From NCBI GenBank assembly GCA_934646005.1, contig CAKUED010000005.1:62001-126000 (forward strand): a stretch of 64,000 bases of DNA, in the 5' to 3' direction. The notes below the pieces were generated by a model, which was given only the letters and a program-made list of their open reading frames with translations, was not told the origin of the DNA and searched no databases. How positions within the stretch are numbered: position 1 is the first letter of the stretch; the number at the start of each line of letters is the position of its first letter. The DNA comes from an uncultured Oscillospiraceae bacterium (GTDB lineage: Bacteria; Bacillota; Clostridia; Oscillospirales; Oscillospiraceae). The position numbers and the translations under genes were made by a program. Shown here piece by piece: positions 17,397 to 26,286 of the stretch.

Positions 17397-20300
17397 TCAG
17401 GCACACAGCCACTGCGCCGACGCCGCAAGCGGCGCGTTCGTCTCGCCGATCAAAAACGCCTTGACGCTTTTCAGCGTGCCGCCGGTTTTGAGCAGGCACG
17501 TCCGCGTCACATCCGCGCCCGCGGCAAGCTCCAGCTCGTCCGACGAGGAGGCGACAAAGCGGTCGTTTTCGTCATACCCGGCAAGCAGCACGCGCACCGT
17601 CTGCGCCGCGCCGCCTTCGTTCTTGAGCCGCAGCGTGACGTTATAGCCGCCCTCTGCCTGCTCGCCCGTCAGGCTGACCGCCGAAACGTCGGGCAGCCCC
17701 TTGAGCGTAAGCAGCAGCGTCTCGTCCGCGATCTTCTTATACACAGCGCTGCCGCTGGTGATGGCGTAGCTGTCCGCCTCGCCCAGCGCGCCGTCCGGCA
17801 CGGACTGCCGGTAGCGCACCGCGCCGAGCAATGCAACATTCTGAAACTGCACGCTCCGCAGCGGCGTATCGTCGGCGGCGTACTCAGTGATGTCCACATC
17901 CATCGTCCCATTCGCAGTCGCAACGTACTGCACGCGATAGCCCTCCGGCAGACCGTCAATGTGCTTCGTGTCGCCTTCCACCCACAGCGAGAAATCGTCG
18001 CTCGCCAGCGTCACCTCGTTATCCTCGATCGAGCCGCACAGCGTATCGTCCGCGTCATAGACGAACACATCGACCGGGCATTGGATCTTCAGCTTGGTCG
18101 TGGGATGCGTCGCGCACATCCACACGAGGTCCGCCGGGTCTTTGCCGAACGCCTGCTTCAGGATCTGGATCGGCACCTGTCCAAAAATATCCGTCATGGC
18201 GGCATTAAACTCCGAACCGAACACCTTGGTGTACGCCTGTTTCAGCTCCGACTCCGCCATGCTCCACGCAGCGTTTGCAAAGCTCTCCACATCCGCGCCA
18301 TTGATCGATGCAAGCAGCCCCTTGCGATACGGCGTCGGCACGATCCGCTTGTTTTTTCCGGCAGGACCTAACACCTCGTAGTTCATTTGCCCGGTCATGC
18401 CGAAGTCCGTGCCCTCCAGCGAGAATTTCGAGACCGAGATCGTCACCGCGACGCGCTGCTCGCCGTATTCTTTTTTCGTGTTGACGATGTAATGGAGCGT
18501 CGTTGAGTCGCTGTCCATCTTGAGGGCGGGCTCATAGCGCTTGCATAGTTTGGTGACGATCTTTTTGCACTCCGCATCGGGGATCTCCTTTTTCAGGATC
18601 TCCCCTGCCTCATTTAATGCCTTGTACATCCGCTCCTCGGCTTCGTCCACCGGCGTGCTGAACAGCACGGCGCGCGCCATCGCGTCCTTCGCAAGCTCCT
18701 CCACATCGCTGACCTTAAGCCCGAGGTCCGCTGCAAGCTCCCAACTGACCGCCAAACCGTGCTTCAGGAAGTCATTGAGGGCGTTGCCAGCCTTTTTCGC
18801 GTCGGATCTTTCCGACTTTTTCATCTCATCTGCCAGCGCCTCGCGCTCGCGCCGCTCCGCTTCCTCCTGCGCTCTCTGGCGCTCGCGCTCGTCGGTGTTG
18901 CTTAGCCGGATGCCCGCCGTGTCGGATGCCTTGACGCCGTCGTGCGACACCGTTCCGACCAGCGTGAGGATGCCGTCCGGGCTCGCCTGTGCTTTCCAGT
19001 TGTCGTTCACGTCCAGCGCAAAGGCGACGTAGCACGTTTGCCCCAGATAGAGGGCGTTGCCTTCGTCGTAGTTGATGTAAACGACCCGATTGCCCGCGCC
19101 GGTGTACCTGGCGGCGGTGGGGTCAAATTGGCAGCGGTTCTCCTGCTTGTCCTGCGTTTCGATCACAAACGCGCTGATGTTCAGCATACTGAGATCGGTG
19201 CGCTGTTCCAGCGTCTCGCGGACCGCGGGCGGACAGTCGGCGGTGACGTCGTTCGTCAGCTCCAGCTTGCCGGTGCAGCGGGCGTTCACGACCTGCCCGT
19301 TCACAACATCGGGCGCGCCCTGCGCGGTGAGCTTGAGCGTGGGCTGCAAATAGCTGCGCAGCGTCCGCCCGCCGGCGACCTTCCCGTCCTCCAGCACGAA
19401 CACGCAGTCCGCCTGATCTAAAAGCTCCAGAAGCGCCCTGTTCAGCGCGCTCTCATCCCGCTCCGTGACCACCGGGTAGCCTGTGCCGTCAATGAACGCT
19501 GTACTGGTGGGCAGGTCTATCGCAGTCAGCGTGCCGGTCACGAACTCCTGCACCGTCACGCGGTACGCCTTGTCGCCGTAGCCGTAGTAAACGGTGACAT
19601 ACTGCCCCGTCAGGCTGGCGGCGGTCACGTCGCACGGGGACGAGATCGTAAACCAGCGCTCGCCGACGCAAATGCGCCGCCCCTCCGTCTGCGTCACCGT
19701 GCCGCTGTATTCACCCAGCCCCTCGACCGAGCAGACCTCGTCCGCCGAGTCCAGAGAATACAGCACATATTGCCGCGAAAACATCCCAGGAAGTGACACG
19801 ATGTCACTCTGCCTGGAGTAAGCATACTCCCGCCCGCCAATGGTGATCGAGCTCGTCGTGTCGTCCTGTACATAGCCCACGGTTTCCTTTTTGATCGTAA
19901 AGCAGCTTCCGTTGTCATTGACGATCAGGCGGTCAGCGCTGCCATCATCAAAATAAACATTCCTAGCTGCCGGCAGACTATCCTTTCTTAACTCATACTC
20001 CGCCTCTGTGCCTCTATACAGGATATAATCAAGAGTCCCGCAGTTTTCAAACGCGTACTTGCTGATAATTGTTGTAGCCGATGAGATCGACAGGCTGCGT
20101 AAAGCAGAACAGTCTTTAAACGTCAATGGTTCGATTTCTCTCACACCACTCGAGATCGTGACGCTCCTAAGACCGCTGCAACCGTCAAACGCGCCAATGC
20201 CAATGCTCGTCACACTATCCGGGATCGTAACGCCTGTAAGACCAATACAATCAGAAAACGCCCAGTTTTCAATGCTCTCGACACCATCTGAGATCGTGAC

Positions 20301-21596
20301 GCTCTTAAGATCGCTGCACCCATCAAACGCGCTCGTGCCGATGCTCACCACATTACCCGGAATCAAAACATTTGTGAGTCCAACACAATTATAAAACGTA
20401 TATTCCCCGATGCCCGCCACATTACTTGGAATTGCAATGGTTGTAAGTTTTTGACAATTATTAAACGCGCTATTTCCAATACTCTCTACACCGTCTGAAA
20501 TCGCAGCGCTTGTAAGTCCAGTGCAGTTTGCAAATGCTTTGACCCCAATGCTTTTGACACTGTTGGGAATCGTGATATGGGTTAGGCTGTCGCAGCCCTC
20601 AAACGCGCTGTCGTCAACGCTCATTACACCGGCGGGGATCGTCGAATTACCACATCCTGAAATAAGCGTAGCGCTCTCCGTTTCTATGATCGCGTTGCAG
20701 GCATTCCGGCTGTCATATTTCGTATTATTTGCCTCTACGACAATACTTTGGAGCGCACTACAGTATTTGAAGAGAGATCCCTCGATGTTTGTTACGCTGG
20801 CAGGGATCGTGATATGTGTAAGACTGCTACATCTCTCGAATACACTGTTGCCAATGCTCGTCACACTGTTCGGAATTGTAACATCTGTGAGACTGGCACA
20901 ATATCCAAAGGTGTACTCGTTGATACGCGTCACGCCACTTGGAATCGTGATGTTTACAAGACTGCTGCACCCCGAAAACGCGCCCTGCCCAATGCTTGTT
21001 AAGCTGGCAGGAAGGGAAACACTTGCAAGACCCGCGCAATCTGTAAACGCGTTATCCCCGATGTTCGTCACGCTATCTGGAATCGTGATGTTCGTGAGTC
21101 CTGTGCAATAATACAAGGCGTAATTTTCTATGCTCACCACGCTGCCGGGGATCGTGATGCTTGTAAGGCTGGTACAACCCCAAAAAGTCTGTCCTTCAAT
21201 GCGCGTCACACCGTCTGGAATCGTGATGCTTTCAAGGCTGCCGCACATCCCGAATGCACCGCTCCCAATGCGCGTTACGCTATCAGGAATTGAAATACTC
21301 ACAAGATCGGCGCAATCATAGTAGGCTTCAGCGCCAATACTCGTCACGCCGGACTGGATCACAACGCTGCGAACAGATTCCGCAGACCACGGTGCATCCG
21401 AATCATAACCATCGTAATCCTCCATCTCCCCCGAGCCGCTGATGGTCAGAACGCCATCCGTATCCAGCGTCCAAGTTAGATTTTCGCCGCACGTTCCGCT
21501 TTTTACGGTGTCCGCCGCGGCGGCGGTTATGGCAAGCGCGGCGCAGAGGGTCAGCGCAAAAATCAGAATTTTTAGGAATTTTCCGCCCGTTTTCAT
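17397..21596 (-). CDS. Very large secreted BspA-type leucine-rich-repeat protein
   Basis: 1399 residues. Signal peptide of about 28 residues (ILIFALTLCAALAITAAAA), a short beta domain (SGTCGENLTWTLDTDGVLTISG), then about 18 BspA-type LRRs of 23 residues (pattern IGxxAFxxCxxLxxITIPxSVTS) over residues about 85-535, with one longer repeat at about 271-326. The C-terminal 860 residues hold several undefined domains, a charged coiled coil near residues 890-930 (DERERQRAQEEAERREREA) and no LPXTG, choline-binding or transmembrane anchor. BspA proteins mediate surface contact and adhesion in gut and oral bacteria; export and release are inferred here. Strong ribosome-binding site GGAAGGAGAG before ATG 21596. 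The LRR part is visibly less GC-rich than the rest. Confidence 0.85.
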   Translation of the reverse strand: MKTGGKFLKILIFALTLCAALAITAAAADTVKSGTCGENLTWTLDTDGVLTISGSGEMEDYDGYDSDAPWSAESVRSVVIQSGVTSIGAEAYYDCADLVSISIPDSVTRIGSGAFGMCGSLESITIPDGVTRIEGQTFWGCTSLTSITIPGSVVSIENYALYYCTGLTNITIPDSVTNIGDNAFTDCAGLASVSLPASLTSIGQGAFSGCSSLVNITIPSGVTRINEYTFGYCASLTDVTIPNSVTSIGNSVFERCSSLTHITIPASVTNIEGSLFKYCSALQSIVVEANNTKYDSRNACNAIIETESATLISGCGNSTIPAGVMSVDDSAFEGCDSLTHITIPNSVKSIGVKAFANCTGLTSAAISDGVESIGNSAFNNCQKLTTIAIPSNVAGIGEYTFYNCVGLTNVLIPGNVVSIGTSAFDGCSDLKSVTISDGVESIENWAFSDCIGLTGVTIPDSVTSIGIGAFDGCSGLRSVTISSGVREIEPLTFKDCSALRSLSISSATTIISKYAFENCGTLDYILYRGTEAEYELRKDSLPAARNVYFDDGSADRLIVNDNGSCFTIKKETVGYVQDDTTSSITIGGREYAYSRQSDIVSLPGMFSRQYVLYSLDSADEVCSVEGLGEYSGTVTQTEGRRICVGERWFTISSPCDVTAASLTGQYVTVYYGYGDKAYRVTVQEFVTGTLTAIDLPTSTAFIDGTGYPVVTERDESALNRALLELLDQADCVFVLEDGKVAGGRTLRSYLQPTLKLTAQGAPDVVNGQVVNARCTGKLELTNDVTADCPPAVRETLEQRTDLSMLNISAFVIETQDKQENRCQFDPTAARYTGAGNRVVYINYDEGNALYLGQTCYVAFALDVNDNWKAQASPDGILTLVGTVSHDGVKASDTAGIRLSNTDERERQRAQEEAERREREALADEMKKSERSDAKKAGNALNDFLKHGLAVSWELAADLGLKVSDVEELAKDAMARAVLFSTPVDEAEERMYKALNEAGEILKKEIPDAECKKIVTKLCKRYEPALKMDSDSTTLHYIVNTKKEYGEQRVAVTISVSKFSLEGTDFGMTGQMNYEVLGPAGKNKRIVPTPYRKGLLASINGADVESFANAAWSMAESELKQAYTKVFGSEFNAAMTDIFGQVPIQILKQAFGKDPADLVWMCATHPTTKLKIQCPVDVFVYDADDTLCGSIEDNEVTLASDDFSLWVEGDTKHIDGLPEGYRVQYVATANGTMDVDITEYAADDTPLRSVQFQNVALLGAVRYRQSVPDGALGEADSYAITSGSAVYKKIADETLLLTLKGLPDVSAVSLTGEQAEGGYNVTLRLKNEGGAAQTVRVLLAGYDENDRFVASSSDELELAAGADVTRTCLLKTGGTLKSVKAFLIGETNAPLAASAQWLCA
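19990..21340 (-). repeat. Tandem 69-base coding repeats (BspA LRR array)
   Basis: About 18 diverged copies of a 69-base unit encode the 23-residue LRRs of the surface protein. The most constant nucleotides encode the ITIP-SVT segment. The array is visibly AT-richer than the flanking GC-rich sequence, which suggests recombination-driven growth or acquisition. Confidence 0.75.
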
Positions 21597-21625
21597 GATT
21601 CTCTCTCCTTCCCGTGGATATTCTC

Positions 21626-21654
21626 ATTATAAGACCCATTTATCGGAAAAGCAA
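21626..21654 (-). promoter_or_regulatory. Promoter of the BspA-type protein gene
   Basis: On the minus strand TTGCTT (21649-21654) and TATAAT (21626-21631) are separated by 17 bases; the -35 abuts the terminator of tyrS, so the two genes are transcribed independently. Confidence 0.6.
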
Positions 21655-21686
21655 GAAAAACCGGGAGGTTTTGACCCTCCCGGTTT
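21654..21686 (-). terminator. Terminator of tyrS
   Basis: AACCGGGAGGGTCAAAACC then TCCCGGTT form a hairpin on the minus strand followed by TTTTTC. Confidence 0.8.
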
Positions 21687-21692
21687 GGTTTT

Positions 21693-22916
21693 TTACTTCA
21701 TGATCGCCTTGTGGAACACCTTTTTGCCCTTGCGGATCTTGAGACCCGCCTTAAGCTGCTCGGCAGTGAAGGCAGCGTCGATGCTTCCGACCTTTTCGTC
21801 GTTCACGACCACGCCGCCCTGCTGGACGAGGCGGCGGCCTTCGCCCTTGGAGGGCACGAGCCCGCAGGCGAGCAGCAGGTCCAGAACGGCGATCTTGCCG
21901 TCCGTCAGCGCGCTCTCGTCAAGCTCCGTCGTGGGCATATTGCTGTCGTCGCTGCCCGCGCCGAACAGCGCTTTTGCCGCCTCCTGCGCCTTGTTTGCCT
22001 CCTCCTCGCCGTGCACGAGCTTGGTCAGCTCATAGGCAAGAATTTCCTTGGCACGGTTGAGCTCGCTCCCCTGCCACTTGTCCATCTCGTCGATCTGCTC
22101 CAGCGGCAGGAAGGTCAGCATACGGATGCACCTCAGCACATCCTCGTCGCCGACGTTGCGCCAGTACTGATAGAACTCGAACGGGCTGGTCTTGTTCGGG
22201 TCGAGCCAGACCGCGCCGGAGGCGGTCTTGCCCATCTTCTTGCCCTCGGAGTTGAGCAGCAGCGTGATGGTCATCGCCTGCGCGTCTTTGCCGAGCTTGC
22301 GGCGGATGAGCTCCGTGCCGCCGAGCATATTCGACCACTGGTCGTTGCCGCCGAACTGCATATTGCAGCCGTAGTGCTGGAACATATAGTAGAAGTCATA
22401 CGACTGCATGATCATGTAGTTGAACTCCAGGAAGCTGAGTCCCTTTTCCATGCGCTGCTTGTAGCACTCGGCACGGAGCATATTATTGACCGAGAAGCAC
22501 GCGCCCACCTCGCGCAGCAGCTCCACATAATTGAGCCCCAGCAGCCAGTCGGCGTTGTTGAGCATCATCGCCTTGCCCGGTCCAAAGTCGATGAAGCGCT
22601 CCATCTGGCGCTTGAAGCACGCGGCGTTGTGGTCGATGTCCTCCTTGGTGAGCATTTTACGCATATCCGTCCGCCCGGAGGGGTCGCCGATCATGGTCGT
22701 GCCGCCGCCGATGAGCGCGATGGGGCGGTTGCCCGCCATTTGCAGACGCTTCATCAGGCACAGCGCCATAAAGTGCCCGACGTGCAGGCTGTCCGCCGTG
22801 CAGTCAAAGCCGATGTAGAACGTCGCCTTGCCGTTGTTGACCATGTCGCGGATGTGCTCTTCGTCCGTGACCTGCGCGATCAGCCCGCGCGCTTGCAGCT
22901 CTTCGTAAATACCCAT
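21693..22916 (-). CDS. tyrS: Tyrosyl-tRNA synthetase
   Basis: 407 residues. Class I synthetase of the TyrRS-TrpRS group that charges tRNA-Tyr. Seen: YIGFDCTADSLHVGHFM with the HIGH-type HVGH (about 47-50), the GDPSGRTDMR segment, QFGGNDQWSNM for tyrosine and tRNA binding, KMGKT as the KMSKS loop, and a C-terminal S4 domain (KGEGRRLVQQGGVVVNDEKV). Length is normal for the bacterial enzyme. ATG at 22916 follows AAAGGAGAAGAAAC. Expression is controlled by the T-box leader directly upstream. Confidence 0.96.
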   Translation of the reverse strand: MGIYEELQARGLIAQVTDEEHIRDMVNNGKATFYIGFDCTADSLHVGHFMALCLMKRLQMAGNRPIALIGGGTTMIGDPSGRTDMRKMLTKEDIDHNAACFKRQMERFIDFGPGKAMMLNNADWLLGLNYVELLREVGACFSVNNMLRAECYKQRMEKGLSFLEFNYMIMQSYDFYYMFQHYGCNMQFGGNDQWSNMLGGTELIRRKLGKDAQAMTITLLLNSEGKKMGKTASGAVWLDPNKTSPFEFYQYWRNVGDEDVLRCIRMLTFLPLEQIDEMDKWQGSELNRAKEILAYELTKLVHGEEEANKAQEAAKALFGAGSDDSNMPTTELDESALTDGKIAVLDLLLACGLVPSKGEGRRLVQQGGVVVNDEKVGSIDAAFTAEQLKAGLKIRKGKKVFHKAIMK

Positions 22917-22954
22917 GTTTCTTCTCCTTTACCCATACTCAAAAATAGTATAAC

Positions 22955-23235
22955 CAAAAAATAAGCCCCCTGTCCTTGCGGACAGAGGGCGAATGAACGC
23001 GGTACCACCTCTGGTTCGCCGCTTCCTTGCGAAAGCAGCCTCACGGAGCGCAAACACGCTCCTGCGCGATAACGGGCGCACCCGACACACCCCTACTAAG
23101 CTTTCGCTTTTCAGAGGGCGGCTCCGGGATGTATTCACACGCGCCGCCGTCCTTCTTACACCTGACCGAAGGCTCTCTTTGCAGCGGGGATGCGGGCTAC
23201 TTCTTCCCTTCAACACCGTAAAACTATGCTATTGC
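22955..23235 (-). promoter_or_regulatory. T-box riboswitch leader, tyrosine specific, with terminator
   Basis: The minus strand contains the T-box sequence GGTGGTACCGCG (plus coordinates about 22998-23009) flanked by an antiterminator stem, then the competing terminator CGCCCTCTGTCC-GCAA-GGACAGGGGGC with its T run (22955-22990). Upstream, in the stem I region, GAATACATC offers a UAC tyrosine codon at 23131-23133 as specifier. Uncharged tRNA-Tyr should pair with the specifier and, through its 3' end, with the T-box, so tyrS is read through when charged tRNA is scarce. Confidence 0.92.
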
Positions 23236-23239
23236 AGCG

Positions 23240-23268
23240 ATTATAGCCAATCGCGCGCACTTTGTCAA
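23240..23268 (-). promoter_or_regulatory. Promoter of the tyrS T-box transcript
   Basis: Perfect TTGACA (23263-23268) and TATAAT (23240-23245) with a 17-base spacer on the minus strand. The -35 hexamer contains the TGA stop codon of recN. Confidence 0.9.
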
Positions 23269-24941
23269 GCCCCGGATTTATAGCGCTCCGCCGCCGCCAG
23301 CAGCTCCTCCGCTCCGGCGAGCATCGTCTCGGTCGCGTCGCCGCCAGACGTGAGCCGCGCCAGCTCCACGCGGCGCCGCGCGCGGTCAAGCTGCGTGACG
23401 TGCGTAAATGTGCGCCCGTTCTCCACGCGCTTTTCCACGGCAAAATGCACGTCTGCCATCGCCGCGATCTGCGGCAGGTGCGTCACGCACAAAACCTGCT
23501 TGTGCCGCGCGACGCTTGCCAGCTTTTCCGCCACCTTCTGCGCGGCGCGCCCGCTCACGCCAGCGTCCACCTCGTCAAAGATGAGCGTGGGCACGGCGTC
23601 CTGCTCCGCCATGACGTTTTTGATCGCCAGCATGATGCGCGCCAGCTCGCCGCCGGAGGCGACCTTACTAAGGGGCTTCAGCGCCTCGCCGACGTTGGCG
23701 GACATCAAAAACCGCACCGCGTCGCCGCCCTGCGCCGAGAGCGCCGTCTCCTCAAACTGGCAGCAGAAGCGCACCTTCGGCATATCGAGCTGCGCAAGCT
23801 CGCGCTCCATGCGCGCTTGCAGCTTCTCCGCCGCCGCCTGACGCGCCGCGCGAAGCTGCGCCGCCCGCTCCTGCGCGAGAGCCGTTTCCTTCTCCAACTG
23901 CTGCGCGAGCTGTTCGCGGCGCTCGTCGGAAAATTCGATCTCGTCGAGCTGCTGCTGCGCACGCGCAAGATACTCGAGGATGTCCTGCGTCGTCGCGCCG
24001 TATTTGCGCCGCAGGCGGTAGAGTACGTCCAGCCGGGATTCGATCTTTTCCAGCTCAAACGCGGAATCGTCCAGCCCGTCCTGCACCGCGCGCAGCTCGT
24101 CCACAACGTCCTGTGCGCCGTACATCAGCTCGCTCACGCGCTCGTGGAGCTGCGAAAGCGTCTCGTCCGCGCCCGTGAGCGCGCTCAGCGCGTGCTCCGC
24201 GTCGCCGAGCAGACCCGCCGCGCCGTCGCTGCTGTCGCCGCCGTAAAGTGCCTGGAGCGCCCGGGCGATCCCGGCGGTCATTTTTTCGGCGTTCTGCAAA
24301 AATTTGCGCCGCACTTCCAGCTCCGTCTCCTCGCCCGCCTTTACCTCGGCGCGCGTGATCTCGTCGATCTGATAGCGCAGATTTTCGAGCAGGCGCAGCT
24401 TCTCGCCCTCGTCCATCTGCAAATGCGCCAGCTCCGCGCGCGTGCGCTGCATCTGCTCATACGCCTGCGCATACTCGCCCAGCAGCGCCTCGTCATGCGC
24501 GAACAGGTCGAGGTAGGAAAGATGCGCCTCCTCGTCAAAAAGCTGCTGCGAATCGTGCTGCCCGTGGATGTTGATAAGCTGCATCCCGAGCTGCCGCAAA
24601 ATCGCCGCCGTTACGGGACGGCCGTTCACGCGGCAGGCGCTTTTGCCGCTCTCGGAGATCTCGCGCTGGATCTGCAATTCGTCCGCGTCATAGGGCACCT
24701 GATTATCCGCGAACCACGCGAGCTCCGGCACGCCGGTAAAGATCGCGCTCACGAACGCGCTCTTCGCGCCCGTGCGGATGCAGTCGCGGTAGGTGCGCTC
24801 GCCGAGGATGGCGGAGATGGCGTCGATAACGATGGATTTGCCCGCGCCGGTCTCGCCGGTCAGGGCGTTGAAGCCGCGGTCAAAGCGGACCTCCGCCTGC
24901 TCGATGACGGCTATATTTTCGATATGCAAAACACTCAGCAT
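23265..24941 (-). CDS. recN: DNA repair protein RecN
   Basis: 558 residues. SMC-like ATPase for double-strand-break repair. N-terminal Walker A in GFNALTGETGAGKSIVIDAI (about 24-43), a long coiled coil in the middle (Ala/Glu/Gln-rich, about 160-370), and the C-terminal half-site with ASGGELARIMLAIK, Walker B TLIFDEVDAGVSGRAAQKV and VTHLPQIAA. Length is typical. ATG at 24941 is preceded by AAGGTGAAGC, 11 bases after the argR stop. It is the last gene of the nusB-to-recN cluster; linkage of argR and recN is common in Firmicutes. Confidence 0.95.
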   Translation of the reverse strand: MLSVLHIENIAVIEQAEVRFDRGFNALTGETGAGKSIVIDAISAILGERTYRDCIRTGAKSAFVSAIFTGVPELAWFADNQVPYDADELQIQREISESGKSACRVNGRPVTAAILRQLGMQLINIHGQHDSQQLFDEEAHLSYLDLFAHDEALLGEYAQAYEQMQRTRAELAHLQMDEGEKLRLLENLRYQIDEITRAEVKAGEETELEVRRKFLQNAEKMTAGIARALQALYGGDSSDGAAGLLGDAEHALSALTGADETLSQLHERVSELMYGAQDVVDELRAVQDGLDDSAFELEKIESRLDVLYRLRRKYGATTQDILEYLARAQQQLDEIEFSDERREQLAQQLEKETALAQERAAQLRAARQAAAEKLQARMERELAQLDMPKVRFCCQFEETALSAQGGDAVRFLMSANVGEALKPLSKVASGGELARIMLAIKNVMAEQDAVPTLIFDEVDAGVSGRAAQKVAEKLASVARHKQVLCVTHLPQIAAMADVHFAVEKRVENGRTFTHVTQLDRARRRVELARLTSGGDATETMLAGAEELLAAAERYKSGA

Positions 24942-24952
24942 AACGCTTCACC

Positions 24953-25411
24953 TTATTTTGCGGCGACCTGGCTGCGGATCTCCGTGCACAGATTTGCAGC
25001 GCTGGCAGTATCGCGCAGCACGACGAACGCCGTGTCGTCGCCCGCCAGCGTTCCAACGATCTCGGGGATATTCATGGCGTCGAGCGCCGCCATGGCGGCA
25101 TTCGCCATGCCGACCATCGTTTTGATGACCAGAATGTTCTGCGCGTAATCGACCGAGGTAATGCTCTGCTTAAAGATGACGTTCAGCCGCTCGGAGAACT
25201 GGTGCTCCGCCGGATGCACGGCGGTCTGATAGCGGTATACGCCGCTCGGCGCGAGCTGCTTGACAATGCGAAGCTGCCGAATATCGCGCGAAATGGTCGC
25301 CTGCGTGGCGGTAAAGCCCGCGGCGGCGAGCTCGGCGAGGAGCTGCTCCTGCGTCTCCACATCGTGCTCGCGGATAATTTCCAGAATTTTTTCCTGTCGT
25401 TTGGATTTCAT
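24953..25411 (-). CDS. argR: Arginine repressor ArgR/AhrC
   Basis: 152 residues. N-terminal winged helix (RQEKILEIIREHDVETQEQL, then FTATQATISRDIRQLRIVK) and C-terminal hexamerisation and arginine-binding domain with the conserved GTLAGDDTAFV. It represses arginine biosynthesis and activates catabolism by binding palindromic ARG boxes. The gene starts 4 bases after nadK, so it is part of the same transcript. Possible local targets are the ARG-box-like sites in front of the amino-acid importer at about 14.6 kb. Confidence 0.93.
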   Translation of the reverse strand: MKSKRQEKILEIIREHDVETQEQLLAELAAAGFTATQATISRDIRQLRIVKQLAPSGVYRYQTAVHPAEHQFSERLNVIFKQSITSVDYAQNILVIKTMVGMANAAMAALDAMNIPEIVGTLAGDDTAFVVLRDTASAANLCTEIRSQVAAK

Positions 25412-25415
25412 ACCG

Positions 25416-26282
25416 TCACCCCCGGTCCGTAAATTTTCGGTTCAGAATTTCAAAAAAGTTCGTGTCCTTCAGGCGCACGAGCCGTGTGACCTTGTCCGAC
25501 ACGCGCACCGTGATCTTGTCGCCCATGTTGAGGCGCAGCGCCCGTCCGCCGTCCACCGACAAAAAGGCGTTGTGCCGCCCGACCTTGCCCATGTACACGT
25601 CGATCACGCGCTTGGGCGCGACGACGATGCTCTTCGCCTGCATGGCGTGGGCGCAGATGGGCGTGATGAGAAAGTTCTTTGCCGCCGGCTCAATGATCGG
25701 TCCGCCGGCGGACAGCGAATAAGCAGTCGAGCCGGTGGGCGTGCAGAGAATGACGCCGTCGCCGGAGAAATTTACCGCTTCCACGCCGTCACAGTGGACG
25801 GACATCTGCACCACGCGCGCGATCGCGCCCTTGGTGATGACGGCGTCGTTGAGCGCCGTTTCGTGCAGCAGATGCTGCCCGCTCGCGCCCGTGACCGTCA
25901 CATCCAGCATCGTGCGCGGCTCGAGCGTATATTCCTTTTTCGGCAGCTTGCGCAAAAGCTCCAGCTCGCCCGCTTCCAGCTCCGCGATAAAGCCCATCGT
26001 GCCGATGTTCACTCCCAGGATCGGCAGATGATTTGCCGTTGCCAGCTTGGACGCGTGCAGGATCGTCCCGTCGCCGCCGAAGCACACGAGCATATCCGCC
26101 CCGCGCACCTCGGTCTTGAGATCGTCAAAGCGCATCCCGGCGGGGGCGTCAAAATCGCGGTCCACGTCAAACGGCAGGCACAGACGTACCGTCGCGCCGC
26201 TCTCCTCCAGAATTTCGCGCGCCCGCGTGGCATATTTGAACTGTTTGTCCCGATAGGGATTCGGCATCAGAATGATCTTCAT
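25416..26282 (-). CDS. nadK: NAD kinase
   Basis: 288 residues. ATP-NAD kinase making NADP. Seen: GGDGTILHA (about 69-77) with the catalytic aspartate, GVNIGTMGFIAEL, the NDAVITKG motif that binds NAD, and SGDGVILCTPTGSTAYSLSAGGPI. Normal length. ATG at 26282 follows AAAGGATAAAACA, 4 bases after the tlyA stop codon. It sits in the usual tlyA-nadK-argR-recN order. Confidence 0.95.
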   Translation of the reverse strand: MKIILMPNPYRDKQFKYATRAREILEESGATVRLCLPFDVDRDFDAPAGMRFDDLKTEVRGADMLVCFGGDGTILHASKLATANHLPILGVNIGTMGFIAELEAGELELLRKLPKKEYTLEPRTMLDVTVTGASGQHLLHETALNDAVITKGAIARVVQMSVHCDGVEAVNFSGDGVILCTPTGSTAYSLSAGGPIIEPAAKNFLITPICAHAMQAKSIVVAPKRVIDVYMGKVGRHNAFLSVDGGRALRLNMGDKITVRVSDKVTRLVRLKDTNFFEILNRKFTDRG

Positions 26283-26286
26283 TGTT

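Noticed and set aside
19990..21340. Regular 69-base repeats that could suggest a CRISPR-like array
   Set aside because: They are in-frame codons of the leucine-rich repeats, diverged and without spacers.
23262..25148. 628-codon plus-strand ORF opposite recN and argR
   Set aside because: An antisense shadow of recN and argR: GC-rich codon bias leaves the opposite strand open, and the protein is low-complexity Arg/Leu/Ala/His. The same applies to the long ORFs opposite dxs, xseA, the TPR/LRR gene and the ABC exporter.
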